A stretch of 64,000 bases of DNA from Rikenellaceae bacterium (lineage in GTDB: Bacteria > Bacteroidota > Bacteroidia > Bacteroidales > Rikenellaceae). The notes under the pieces were generated by a model, which was not told the origin of the DNA, ran no database searches, and saw only the letters and a program-made list of their open reading frames with translations. Each line of letters starts with the position of its first letter. Position 1 is the stretch's first letter. Shown here piece by piece: positions 25,489-34,800 of the stretch. The stretch covers positions 1 to 64,000 of the forward strand of contig SUZK01000001.1 of assembly GCA_015059955.1 (NCBI GenBank), in the 5' to 3' direction. A program made the position numbers and the translations under genes.

Positions 25489-26682
25489 ATGATACTTCGT
25501 AAGCAGTTTTTGGAGCATGTAGGGCAGACGTCGCCATCGCCTATGTTGGTGGAGGTGGCACGTGCCGAGGGCTCGTTCTTCTATACCCCTGAGGGTAAGC
25601 GCTATTTCGACCTTGTGGCGGGTGTCTCGGTGAGCAACGTGGGACATGCCAACCCTGCCGTGGTGCGTGCCGTGCAGCAGCAGGCGGCAGACTATATGCA
25701 CGTCATGGTCTATGGTGAGATGGTCGAGCGCCCACAAGTTGAGTATGCACGCCGCATCGCGGAGCTTCTGCCTGGCGATATCGACTGCGTCTACTTCGTT
25801 AATTCGGGTGCCGAGGCTGTCGAGGTGGCGCTGAAGCTCGCTAAGCGCTATACTGGCCGTACGGAGCTTATATCCATGAAGCGTGCCTACCATGGCTCTA
25901 CGCATGGCGCTATGTCGATGATGGGTGCTCCCGAGGGCGAAGAGTGGAAGGCGGAGTTTAGACCGCTGCTCCCCGATGTGCGCTCCATTCGTTTCAACGA
26001 GTTCGACGACCTCAAACATATCACCGAGCGTACGGCAGGTGTGCTGTGCGAGGTGGTGCAAGGAGAGGCGGGCGTAAGACTCCCTAACGAAGAGTGGCTC
26101 AAGGCGTTGAGGACTCGATGTACGGAGGTGGGCGCAATGCTTATCTTCGATGAGATACAGACGGGTATGGGACGCACGGGCGAGATGTTTGCCGCTACGA
26201 AGTATGGCGTTACACCCGATATAGTATGCCTTGCGAAGGCCTTCGGTGGTGGCATGCCTCTTGGTGGCGTGGCATCACGTCGAGATATTCTTAATGCCTT
26301 CACCAATAACCCGTGCCTCGGCCATATCACCACCTTTGGTGGCCACCCCGTCTGCTGTGCTGCGGGCCTCGCAGCACTCAACTACCTCGTCGATAATAGG
26401 GTCGTTGAGGATGTCGAGCGCAAGGGTAAGATGTTCGAGGAGAGCGTTATACGACACCCTCGCGTGTTGGAGGTGCGTCGTTCGGGACTACTTCTTGCCG
26501 TTGAGCTTGGCAATGCGGAGTACCTATATAAGTTGATGGATATCTTCAAGGAGGTGGGCATCATGAGCGACTGGTTCTTGTATTGTGACACGGCATTTCG
26601 CATATCGCCACCCCTCACCATCACGGAGTCCGAAATCGAGGAGTGTTGCACGCTAATCTACACCGCCCTCGACAGATTGTAG
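25489..26682 (+). CDS. Class III aminotransferase (acetylornithine/4-aminobutyrate type)
   Basis: A 397-residue PLP enzyme. Key motifs are GAEAVEVALKLAKRYTGRTELISM, FDEIQTGMGRTG, and VCLAKAFGGGMPLGG, whose Lys binds PLP. It belongs to the aspartate aminotransferase family that includes acetylornithine transaminase. There is no arginine gene nearby, so the substrate is open. It probably belonged to the cvpA-rsgA-trmH run before the dpnI pair entered. It ends 76 bases before a strong terminator. Confidence 0.88.
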   Translation: MILRKQFLEHVGQTSPSPMLVEVARAEGSFFYTPEGKRYFDLVAGVSVSNVGHANPAVVRAVQQQAADYMHVMVYGEMVERPQVEYARRIAELLPGDIDCVYFVNSGAEAVEVALKLAKRYTGRTELISMKRAYHGSTHGAMSMMGAPEGEEWKAEFRPLLPDVRSIRFNEFDDLKHITERTAGVLCEVVQGEAGVRLPNEEWLKALRTRCTEVGAMLIFDEIQTGMGRTGEMFAATKYGVTPDIVCLAKAFGGGMPLGGVASRRDILNAFTNNPCLGHITTFGGHPVCCAAGLAALNYLVDNRVVEDVERKGKMFEESVIRHPRVLEVRRSGLLLAVELGNAEYLYKLMDIFKEVGIMSDWFLYCDTAFRISPPLTITESEIEECCTLIYTALDRL

Positions 26683-26757
26683 CGCACGAGAGGATAGAGT
26701 AACGAGCAAAGAAAGGCGGCTCTGCCTGCGCGCTCCCGGGCGAGACACCCCAAATAT

Positions 26758-26790
26758 CACGGGTATACAAAAGTATACCCGTGTTTTTTT
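26758..26790 (+). terminator. Rho-independent terminator after the aminotransferase gene
   Basis: A perfect 11-base stem CACGGGTATAC / GTATACCCGTG with an AAAA loop, followed by seven T. Confidence 0.95.
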
Positions 26791-26792
26791 GG

Positions 26793-26986
26793 TGCTCCGC
26801 TTGAGAGGGCGTAAGCACTGCTTACTTGAGAGGGCGGAGCATAGCTCCTTGCAAGGGCGCTGCGCTTTAATTTGAAATGGTTGCGGGCGTTGCCCGCATG
26901 GCGCAGCTTCATGGAGTTTTCAGAGAGCCCTCAGAGATAGTTCAGAGAGCGCCAAATTATTCCCTGTTATCTCTATGCTTTATACT
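26793..26986. repeat. Intergenic palindromic sequence
   Basis: TGCTCCGC (26793-26800) and GCGGAGCA (26834-26841) enclose GTAAGCA/TGCTTAC (26811-26825) and two CTTGAGAGGGCG direct repeats, giving a cruciform-like structure. A second hairpin GCGGGCGTTGCCCGC follows near 26884, and the same kind of hairpin recurs near 37035. CAGAGAG repeats lie near 26930. I see no gene here. Confidence 0.6.
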
Positions 26987-27008
26987 TTTTTATTTATTCG
27001 AGAAATAT

Positions 27009-27872
27009 CTATCGTATCTGATATTGCTGTTTTTCGTAATGTCCACCACTACCATGGCAATATGTACAACGTCCAGAGCCATGGCATATAGTACATTTGT
27101 ATGTGCTATTGTATTCTCCACGACCATTTGTGCTAATACACCAGCCTGTGCCTTTACAGTATGTACACTGTCCAGTACCATGACAATCAAAGCAGTTTAC
27201 CCATACATCTCTAACACCATATTCGGGAGTGTATACCTGCTGAGTTTGAGTTTGTGTCTGAGCCTGACTTTGTGTTTGGCTACTATTGCTACTCTTTTCG
27301 TTAGGGTGATAGTATACTCCTAATTCTCGAAGATTCTCCAATGATGTGGAGCATGGCTCGCCTCTTTCAGCATAAGTGTAATCAACATGCTTTTTATACC
27401 AATATATAGCCTCGTTTTTATTTTCCAAATGATACGTATACAACATTCCAAGATAAAAAGAAGCCTGGCCATATCCTTTGTATGCAGCGCTTAAAAGGTA
27501 CTGTTCTGCCATTTTATAATCTTTCTGCACTCCCTCGCCATATAGGTAAGCATATCCGACTTTGTATATTCCCTCTGCATATCCCTGGTCAGCAGCCTTA
27601 TTATACCATTTAAATGCCTCATAGTAATCTTTAGCCACAACACGATTTATAGTATAACGTACTCCAACCTCGCATTGAGCCTCTGCGTTGCCAAGTTCCG
27701 CAGCCTTCATGTATAGGTCAAACTGCTCTTTGGACCATAATTCGGCTTTCTTGGCATGCTTAAGATAGTCATCAGCACTTTGAGCTGATGCGGGTGAAGG
27801 AGATAGCAGAGCCAAGCATATTGCACAAAAGAGTAGTCTTGTAGCACTGCTAAAAGGTCTAAAATTTTTCAT
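27009..27872 (-). CDS. Secreted Sel1-repeat protein with C-terminal DnaJ-type zinc-finger repeats
   Basis: A 287-residue protein. The signal peptide ends at PASAQS (about residue 31). Residues 45-170 hold three to four Sel1/TPR-like repeats (AAELGNAEAQCEVGVRY, AADQGYAEGIYKVGYAYLYG, AAYKGYGQASFYLGMLY). A Ser/Gln/Thr linker follows. The C-terminus has four CxxC(x)GxG-type units: CFDCHGTG, CTYCKGTG, CTICHGSG, CTYCHGSG. These are the zinc-binding repeats of DnaJ, here in an exported protein without a J domain. Function unknown; a periplasmic folding or assembly role is a guess. A related small protein lies at 37208-37489. Confidence 0.8.
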   Translation of the reverse strand: MKNFRPFSSATRLLFCAICLALLSPSPASAQSADDYLKHAKKAELWSKEQFDLYMKAAELGNAEAQCEVGVRYTINRVVAKDYYEAFKWYNKAADQGYAEGIYKVGYAYLYGEGVQKDYKMAEQYLLSAAYKGYGQASFYLGMLYTYHLENKNEAIYWYKKHVDYTYAERGEPCSTSLENLRELGVYYHPNEKSSNSSQTQSQAQTQTQTQQVYTPEYGVRDVWVNCFDCHGTGQCTYCKGTGWCISTNGRGEYNSTYKCTICHGSGRCTYCHGSGGHYEKQQYQIR

Positions 27873-27915
27873 AAACTTGATTTTAACGGTTTGTCTGCAT
27901 CACCTCCCAATACAG

Positions 27916-28064
27916 CACTTCGTATTATTATTAAAACAGAAAGTGTGGAGTTGATTAGTTTATCTGAATGGAGGCTCTGGTAAGCCCAAGCACAAATAAA
28001 CAATACCCCACACCCGTATTGAGTGAGGGGCAAGAACTGCACCCTAACCTTACAATACGAAGTG
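27916..28064. ncRNA. Candidate structured RNA closed by an 11-bp stem
   Basis: CACTTCGTATT (27916-27926) is the exact reverse complement of AATACGAAGTG (28054-28064), 127 bases apart. Inside, GTGTGG/CCACAC, GTTTAT/ATAAAC and GGCT/AGCC can form a nested stem, and GGGGCA/TGCACCC a second hairpin. The size and long rod with internal loops recall 6S-type RNAs, but I cannot confirm that. Read leftward it would lie in the leader of the Sel1 gene. The 113-residue minus ORF across it (27869-28210) has no coding character and is not annotated. Confidence 0.4.
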
Positions 28065-28255
28065 ACGAGTGTGTTGCTCACCTTGTGCTTTTGAAATTTA
28101 CCAGATTTCCATCCAAGGGTAAAAGCTAATACACTTTCATCATAAAATATGTCTGCCGAAAGCACACCCTTCGACATTACAAAATTAAGCAAAATATTGG
28201 GACTGTGCAAATTTATTACGCAGAATTTTGGGAGCAGATGGTAGAGGAAAACTCA

Positions 28256-28390
28256 AAGATGAATGATGGGCAGGCGTTGCCGCTAATCTCCCTAAATTCC
28301 TTAATCTCCTTAAACATGACCGCTATGACCCTTGAGACCATTAGGACCTTACAATCTCCTTGTCCGCAATATTGCTCTTTCCTCTTTTTC
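28256..28390. repeat. Polypyrimidine intergenic stretch (family C-like)
   Basis: CTCCCTAAATTCCTTAATC and similar TCC/TTAA runs resemble the sequences at 35632-35711 and 49465-49550. No coding frame is convincing. It ends before the TetR gene promoter. Confidence 0.5.
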
Positions 28391-28415
28391 TGAAATCTTG
28401 GATTATTTCTCATAT

Positions 28416-28463
28416 AGTAAAGAAAATTTGAAAACTTTATTTGTTTTTTGAGTTTTCTTTACT
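28416..28463. promoter_or_regulatory. Probable TetR operator overlapping the promoter
   Basis: AGTAAAGAAAA (28416-28426) and TTTTCTTTACT (28453-28463) are perfect inverted repeats with a 26-base spacer. A second, inner pair GAAAACT (28430-28436) / AGTTTTC (28451-28457) overlaps. They flank the -33 and touch the -7 element of the downstream TetR gene, so autoregulation is likely. Confidence 0.7.
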
Positions 28464-28470
28464 ATATTTG
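28440..28470 (+). promoter_or_regulatory. Promoter of the TetR-RND efflux operon
   Basis: TTTG at 28440-28443, a 19-base spacer and TATATTTG at 28463-28470: exact consensus. The ATG of the regulator gene is 22 bases further. Confidence 0.9.
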
Positions 28471-28492
28471 CACCGTGTAAAATGGATAGTCT

Positions 28493-29125
28493 ATGTCTTC
28501 TAAAGAGATTATTATTGAAAGTGCAATGAAGATGTTCGTGGCGCATGGCGTAAAAGCGGTGCGCATGGATGATATTGCACGCGAGCTAAGTATCTCTAAG
28601 CGAACGCTATATGAGATATTCGGCGACAAGGAAGAGTTGCTATATCAGAGCATCATGCTCTACTCGCGTCACGCATGTGAGCGTCGTGCGGAGCTCGCAA
28701 AGCAGGCCGACAACGAGCTTGAGGTGATGATAATCTGTCTGCGCGACATGATTAACGCGGCACCCGTGGCGGGCCGCATGCGTCGTAATATGCGTCGCTT
28801 CTACCCAGCGGTATATGAGCGTTTAGAGCAGGACATGCAGAATGAGTCGCGCGAGAATATCTCGATATGGCTCAAGCGCTGCGTCGAACTCGGCTATATC
28901 ACAAAGACCGCCGACTGCGACTTTGTGGTAAAGGTATTGCACGATAGCGCTCAGGGACTTTTAGGCTCCGACCTATACGAGGCGAACGACCATGTGGAGA
29001 TGGTGGCGATGATGACCTATTCGCTTGTAATCTTCATCCGTGGTCTCTGCACCGTAAAGGGTCTTGAGGTGGTAGACCGCAGCTTCAGCAAGTATCTGAG
29101 CTCGGTAGCCTATCAGACGATGTAA
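28493..29125 (+). CDS. TetR/AcrR-family transcriptional regulator
   Basis: A 210-residue regulator. The N-terminal helix-turn-helix is MDDIARELSISKRTLYEIFG near residues 24-43, followed by DKEELL, standard for the family; the C-terminal helices should bind a ligand. First gene of an efflux operon, with a perfect promoter and inverted repeats at its own start, so it likely represses the operon until an effector binds. The TolC-like gene starts 26 bases after its stop codon. Confidence 0.92.
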   Translation: MSSKEIIIESAMKMFVAHGVKAVRMDDIARELSISKRTLYEIFGDKEELLYQSIMLYSRHACERRAELAKQADNELEVMIICLRDMINAAPVAGRMRRNMRRFYPAVYERLEQDMQNESRENISIWLKRCVELGYITKTADCDFVVKVLHDSAQGLLGSDLYEANDHVEMVAMMTYSLVIFIRGLCTVKGLEVVDRSFSKYLSSVAYQTM

Positions 29126-29151
29126 GTAAGTAAAATATAAATATAGGTAAG

Positions 29152-30747
29152 ATGAAAAAGTTTTTGATGATGATCTGTTTGAGCGTGGCCGCCATGGGCG
29201 TGTCATATGCTCAAGGTGAGCCCGATGCAGTGCAGGGGACGCCAGAAACATTGTCGTTGCAGCAGGCTATTGACATAGCCCTCAGCGACAACCCAACAAT
29301 CAAGGTGGGTGACAAGGAGATTGAGCGCTTCAAGTATGTATACAATCAAACCGTGTCGTCGCTCTATCCACAGATTGAGGCATCGGCACAGTATGCCTTG
29401 GCGCTACGTCGTCAGGAGATGATGGAGGGCTTCTCGTTTGGTGGTAAGAACACATTCAACGTATCGGGTAACCTCGCGTTGCCACTCTTCGTGCCATCGG
29501 TATATCGTCAGATGAAGATGGTGGGCACGCAGGAGGCGGCAGCTAAGGAGAGCCTTCGTGCAAGTAAGATTGAGCTTATCGCATCGGTACGCTCGGCATA
29601 TTATAGTGCGTTGATGGCGCAGGAGTCGTTAAGTGTTATCGACGAGGCAATAAAGACTACACAGCAGGTTGTTGATGAGACAACACTTATGTATGACAAG
29701 GGTTTGGCTGCTGAGTACGACAAGCTCACCGCTGAGGTGCAGCTCGAGAACCTTAAGAGCCAGCGCATACAAGCTGTGAACGGCGTGGAGATAACCATTC
29801 TTCAGCTCAAGATGCTCCTATCTATCCCCGAGGAGCAGAACATCCGCGTTGCTGGAACCCTTGATGACTACTGCATGGTGCTCTATAACGATGCCTACAA
29901 CAAGGTTATCGACGGTAAGGTGAGGGGCGAGATATTCGAGGTTGCCGATAGTGAGGAGGCTGACAAGGCCCTCATGGAGCAGCGCAAGGCGATGAACACC
30001 AGCCTTGAGGAGTATACCGCATCTATTAAGGATATCACCAAGAGACAGCTTAGTGGTCAGAGCGCTGAGGAGTTGGAGGCATACCTTGCACAGAACCCAA
30101 CACTTCGCTCGATAGACTTCAATAGCGACCTTCTTGAGCACCAGGAGAAGCTTATCCAGACAACACGTATGCCAACCGTAGCAGCCTTCGCATCTATCTC
30201 GTATATAGGTCAGGAGCGCGTAGACCTTAGTGGCCTTATGGGTGGTGGCGCTGGTGCTGGTGGTGGCGCTCAGGCGGCGATGACACGTGCCGCAGCAGCC
30301 AACCAGTCGAAGTTCTGGTGGCAGTATCCAATAAACATTGGCGCGCAGATATCTATTCCAATCTTCTCGGGTCTTAAGAAGACAAACCAGATACGCGAGG
30401 TACGCAACCAGATGCAGCAGCTCGACATGCAGCGCGAGTATGCCGTAGATGGCATCCGCTTGCAGTTGCAGCAGTCGGTGAACAACCTTGTTGCCGCACA
30501 GCAGTCTATGATGTCGAACACCAAGACCATGGAGCAGGCATACAAGGCCTTCACAATCGCTAATAGCCGTTACACTGCGGGTGCTGGTACCATGCTTGAG
30601 CTTAACAGCGCACAGCTTTCATACGTACAGTCGCAGCTTAACTACACACAGGCGGTATACAACTACCTAACGGCATATGCCGAGTACCGCAAGGTATTGG
30701 GTAACGACGTAGAGATAGAGGTTACTGAGGAGGACAGTAACAAATAA
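29152..30747 (+). CDS. TolC-like outer-membrane efflux channel
   Basis: A 531-residue protein with a signal peptide ending near SYAQG (residue 22). Two long helical repeats with outer-membrane-efflux features follow: LSLQQAIDIALSDNPTI, EAAAKESLRASKIELIASVRSAYYSALMAQESL, and the second repeat ANSRYTAGAGTMLELNSAQLSYVQSQLNYTQAVYNYL in outline. A Gly/Ala-rich insert lies near residue 365. It forms the outer-membrane duct of the tripartite pump encoded next. Confidence 0.93.
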   Translation: MKKFLMMICLSVAAMGVSYAQGEPDAVQGTPETLSLQQAIDIALSDNPTIKVGDKEIERFKYVYNQTVSSLYPQIEASAQYALALRRQEMMEGFSFGGKNTFNVSGNLALPLFVPSVYRQMKMVGTQEAAAKESLRASKIELIASVRSAYYSALMAQESLSVIDEAIKTTQQVVDETTLMYDKGLAAEYDKLTAEVQLENLKSQRIQAVNGVEITILQLKMLLSIPEEQNIRVAGTLDDYCMVLYNDAYNKVIDGKVRGEIFEVADSEEADKALMEQRKAMNTSLEEYTASIKDITKRQLSGQSAEELEAYLAQNPTLRSIDFNSDLLEHQEKLIQTTRMPTVAAFASISYIGQERVDLSGLMGGGAGAGGGAQAAMTRAAAANQSKFWWQYPINIGAQISIPIFSGLKKTNQIREVRNQMQQLDMQREYAVDGIRLQLQQSVNNLVAAQQSMMSNTKTMEQAYKAFTIANSRYTAGAGTMLELNSAQLSYVQSQLNYTQAVYNYLTAYAEYRKVLGNDVEIEVTEEDSNK

Positions 30748-30782
30748 TTACTGAGCAAAAACAAGAAAAATAGATAACGATT

Positions 30783-31823
30783 ATGAAGAAAAGTTTAATG
30801 ATGTTAGCCGTGGCTGCCATGATGGTTGCCTGCGGTGATGCTGCTAAGAAGAGCGCTGAGGAGCAGAAGGCGGCTGCCGAGAAGAAGGCTCTGGAGGCCG
30901 TAGATGTGAAGGTGGCAACAGCCGATGTTAAGACTATCGATGTGTCGGAGACCTACACAGCGGAGATTGTGCCATTCATGGAGAATGACATTACCCCAGC
31001 TGCGGCAGGCCTACATATCAAGCAGATTATGGTCGACGTGGGCGACAAGGTGACTAAGGGTCAGGTGCTTGTGAAGCTCGACGACACAACCCTCAAGCAG
31101 CAGGAGTACAACCTCGCAATCACACAGGATACATACGACAGAATGAAACCTGTATACGATGCTGGTGGCGTATCGGAGCAGCAGATCGTGCAGCTCGAGA
31201 ACCAGCTCAACCTTCAGAAGGAGGCTATCGAGCAGTTGCGTAAGAATACCGTAATCGTATCGCCTATCTCGGGTAAGGTTACAGCGCGTAACTTCGAGAA
31301 TGGCGACCTCTTCGCATCGATGCCTATCCTCCACATCATGCAGACCGACAAGCTCAAGGCGTTGGTTAACGTATCGGAGTTGTACTACCCTGACGTGAAG
31401 GTGGGTGACAAGGTGGAGATCACCACTGATGTATATCCTGGCCAAATCTTCGAGGGCGAGGTATCGCGCATCAACCCATCGATAAGCGCTGCTACACGTA
31501 CATTCTCAGTAGAGGTTACCATCCCTAATAAGGATGAGGTACTTCGCCCAGGTATGTCGTCACGCGCAAGCTTCGTTATGAATCAGCGCGAGAGCGTTAT
31601 GGTGCCTGCCGAGGCTGTTAAGAAGCAGACAGGCTCATCGCAGCGCTACGTCTTCGTCATCAACGAGGGTAAGGCTGATTACCGCTTTGTGAAGGATGGT
31701 CGCCGTGTAGGTACCGACCTTGAGATCTTCGATGGTGTGAAGGCCGGCGAGAAGATTGCTATCACAGGCATTGAGAAGCTTATGGATGGCAAGAGTGTTA
31801 ATGTAATCAACTCTGAGGAGTAG
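30783..31823 (+). CDS. RND efflux periplasmic adaptor (membrane fusion protein), lipoprotein
   Basis: A 346-residue adaptor. The lipobox MMVACG puts the lipid on Cys17. A charged Lys/Glu/Ala helix follows. Then come a biotinyl-lipoyl-like half motif (VGDKVTKGQVLVKLDDTTLKQ), a short hairpin, VSPISGKVTARNFENGD, and a beta-barrel with FEGEVSRINPSISAATRTF. This is the AcrA/MexA arrangement. It links the RND pump to the TolC-like channel, both encoded alongside. Confidence 0.93.
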   Translation: MKKSLMMLAVAAMMVACGDAAKKSAEEQKAAAEKKALEAVDVKVATADVKTIDVSETYTAEIVPFMENDITPAAAGLHIKQIMVDVGDKVTKGQVLVKLDDTTLKQQEYNLAITQDTYDRMKPVYDAGGVSEQQIVQLENQLNLQKEAIEQLRKNTVIVSPISGKVTARNFENGDLFASMPILHIMQTDKLKALVNVSELYYPDVKVGDKVEITTDVYPGQIFEGEVSRINPSISAATRTFSVEVTIPNKDEVLRPGMSSRASFVMNQRESVMVPAEAVKKQTGSSQRYVFVINEGKADYRFVKDGRRVGTDLEIFDGVKAGEKIAITGIEKLMDGKSVNVINSEE

Positions 31824-31851
31824 TTCGTTCAATCGGTAAACCTATTGAAAG

Positions 31852-34800
31852 ATGAAAATTTATGAAACCGCGGTGCGAAAACCGATTTCGGTAGCACTTA
31901 TATTTATAGGTATCATCGTCTTTGGTCTCTTCTCGCTGAAGAACCTTGGCGTTGACCAGTTCCCCGATATCGAGGTGCCCTACATCAGTGTTATCACGAT
32001 GTATCCGGGTGGTAATGCCGAGGATATCGAGACCAACATCACCCGTGTATTGGAGGATCAGCTAAATACTGTCGATAACCTCGACAAGATTACCTCTAAG
32101 TCGCAGGATAACGTCTCTATCATCACCATGGAGTTCGAATATGGATGCGACTTGGTAGAGGCGGCAAACGACGTTCGTGACGTTGTGAGCCGCTCACAGT
32201 CACTCCTTCCTGACAACGTAGAGTATCCTACGGTCATGAAGTTCTCATCATCGATGATGCCGGTGATGATGCTCTCGGTAACTGCTGACGAGAGCTATAA
32301 CGCGCTGCCTAAGATTCTTGATGACAAGATTGTAAACGAGCTTAACCGTATCAACGGTATCGGTTCTGTTGCTGTCATCGGTGCGCAGGAGCGTGAGGTA
32401 CAGGTGCACGTAGACCCCGTTAAGTTGGAGTCGTATGGCCTTACCGTAGAGCAGCTTGGTGGTATCATCGCTGCCGAGAATGCCAATATCCCAGCAGGTA
32501 AGCTCGATAACGATAAGCAGGTGTTCAACCTCAAGTCGGACTTCCAGTTCGAGGATAGCCGCGAGTTGGAGAATATCGTAGTCACCAATATCGGCAACCA
32601 GAAGATTATGCTTAAGGATGTGGCCACCATCGAGGATACCCTCGAGGAGATGACCATGGATGAGCGTATCAACGGCCGTAAGGGTGTGCGTATCTTGGTG
32701 CAGAAGCAGACAGGTGCTAACAGCGTGGAGATTATCGAGCAGGTGCAGGCTAAGCTCGACGAGTTGATACCTACATTGCCACCCGACTGTAAGGTGGAGA
32801 CCATCTACGAGAGCTCACGAGAGATTAAGGATGCTATCAACTCGCTTGCCGAGACCATCATGTTCGCCTTTATCTTCGTAATCTTGGTGGTGATGTTCTT
32901 CCTCGGCCGCTGGCGTGCTACGTTCATCATCTGCTTGACAATTCCTATCTCGTTGATATGTGCATTTATCTATCTATATGCCACAGGCTCAACGCTTAAC
33001 ATCATATCGCTCTCGGCGCTATCTATCGCTATCGGTATGGTTGTGGATGATGCCATCGTGGTATTGGAGAACATTACAACGCATATCGAGCGAGGCTCGA
33101 AGCCTAAGGAGGCGGCTATCTACGCTACCAACGAGGTATGGCTCTCAGTTATCGCGACAACGCTTGTTGTGGTAGCCGTATTCTTGCCATTGACCATGAT
33201 TCCTGGTATGTCGGGTGTCCTCTTCAAGGAGTTGGGTTGGATTGTGACCATCGTTGTCTGCGTATCTACAACTGCAGCTATCACTCTTACCCCTATGCTC
33301 TCGGCATATATGCTTAAGCTTGAGGGCGGTGAGCACTCGTACAAGGGTATCGGTATTATCTACAAGCCTATCGATAAGTTCTTGGTATGGCTCGACCGCG
33401 TATATGAGAAGATGTTGCGCTTCGTGGTTAAGTGGAAGAAGACCACAATCCTTATTCTCATGGGCCTCTTTGGCGTATCGTTGATGCTTCTCAAGGAGGT
33501 GCCTACCGAGTTCTTCCCACCGTCGGATAATGCGCGTCTGTCGATGAGCATCGAGTTGCCACAGAATACCGATGTCGATGAGACTATGAAGGTGGCACGC
33601 CGCATCGATGACCTCATCAACGAGAAGTACCCATATGCATACATGGTATCTACATCTGCTGGTGAGAGCTCGTCGGATAACGCCTTTGCGGCGATGCAGA
33701 CCACAGGCTCGAACCTTATCAACTACACCATACGTCTGCCACGTCTCTCGGATATGGACCGTCCTACAATCTTCGAGATTGCCGATGAGCTACGTGCCGA
33801 GATAGATGCTCTCAAGGCTGAGCTCAACATCGTTGAGTATACCGTAACGCCTGGTGGTCAGCAGGGCGGTATGGGTGGTGCAAGTACCGTCGATGTCAAG
33901 GTCTTTGGTCACGATATGGACCTTGCGATGGCCACAGCTAACGATCTTAAAGCGCGTATGTCGGAGCTTAGCACACTGCGTGACGTGCAGCTCTCGCGTG
34001 ATGACCTTGAGCCTGAGTTCAACGTTCGTTGGGACGTAGAGAAGCTCTCGCAGTATGGTCTGACGAAGGCTCAGGTGGCACAGATGGTACGTAACCGCTT
34101 CTATGGCTACGAGTGTACCAAGTACCGCGAGGATGGTGACGAGTACAACGTCGTTGTTCGCTTCGACAAGGAGCACCGTAGAACTATCGAGGATGTCGAG
34201 AATATCAAGATTGTGACACCTCTCGTTGACCGTACAACGGGCAAGAGCGTGGTTATATCTGTCAAGGATGTAGCTGAGATTGTCGAGGAGCAGGCCTCAC
34301 CAGTTATCGAGCGCGAGAACCGTCAGCGTATCGTTACTGTCAAGGGTTCGGTAGGTGCTGGTGTAGCGTTGGGTGATGCTGTTGCCGAGGTTAACGCTTT
34401 GCTTGCCGACTATGAGACTCCCGATGGCCTTAGCCTTGAGCTTGGTGGTTCTATCGAGGACCAGGGTGAGGCATTTAGCGACATCGCTATGTTGCTCGTT
34501 CTTATCATCATCCTTGTCTACATCGTGATGGCTACTCAGTTCGAGTCTTTGGTATACCCATTCATCATCATGTTCACCATCCCATTTGCGATGTCGGGTG
34601 TATTCATCGCTTTGTGGATGACCTCTACGCCACTCTCGCTCATCGCTCTTATTGGAGCCATTATGCTTGTGGGTATCGTTACGAAGAACGGTATTGTGAT
34701 GGTGGACTACATGAACCTGCTTGTTGAGCGAGGCTCGAATGTTGCCGATGCCGTTATCGCAGGTGGTAAGAGCCGTCTACGCCCTGTGCTTATGACCTCA

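Noticed and set aside
24000..26700. Cognate Dam-type methylase for the DpnI homologue
   Set aside because: None of the neighbouring genes has DNA adenine methylase motifs; the trmH product is an RNA methyltransferase.
27869..28210. 113-residue minus-strand ORF
   Set aside because: It lies over the candidate structured RNA, lacks domain character or a clear ribosome-binding site, and its composition looks like translated non-coding sequence.
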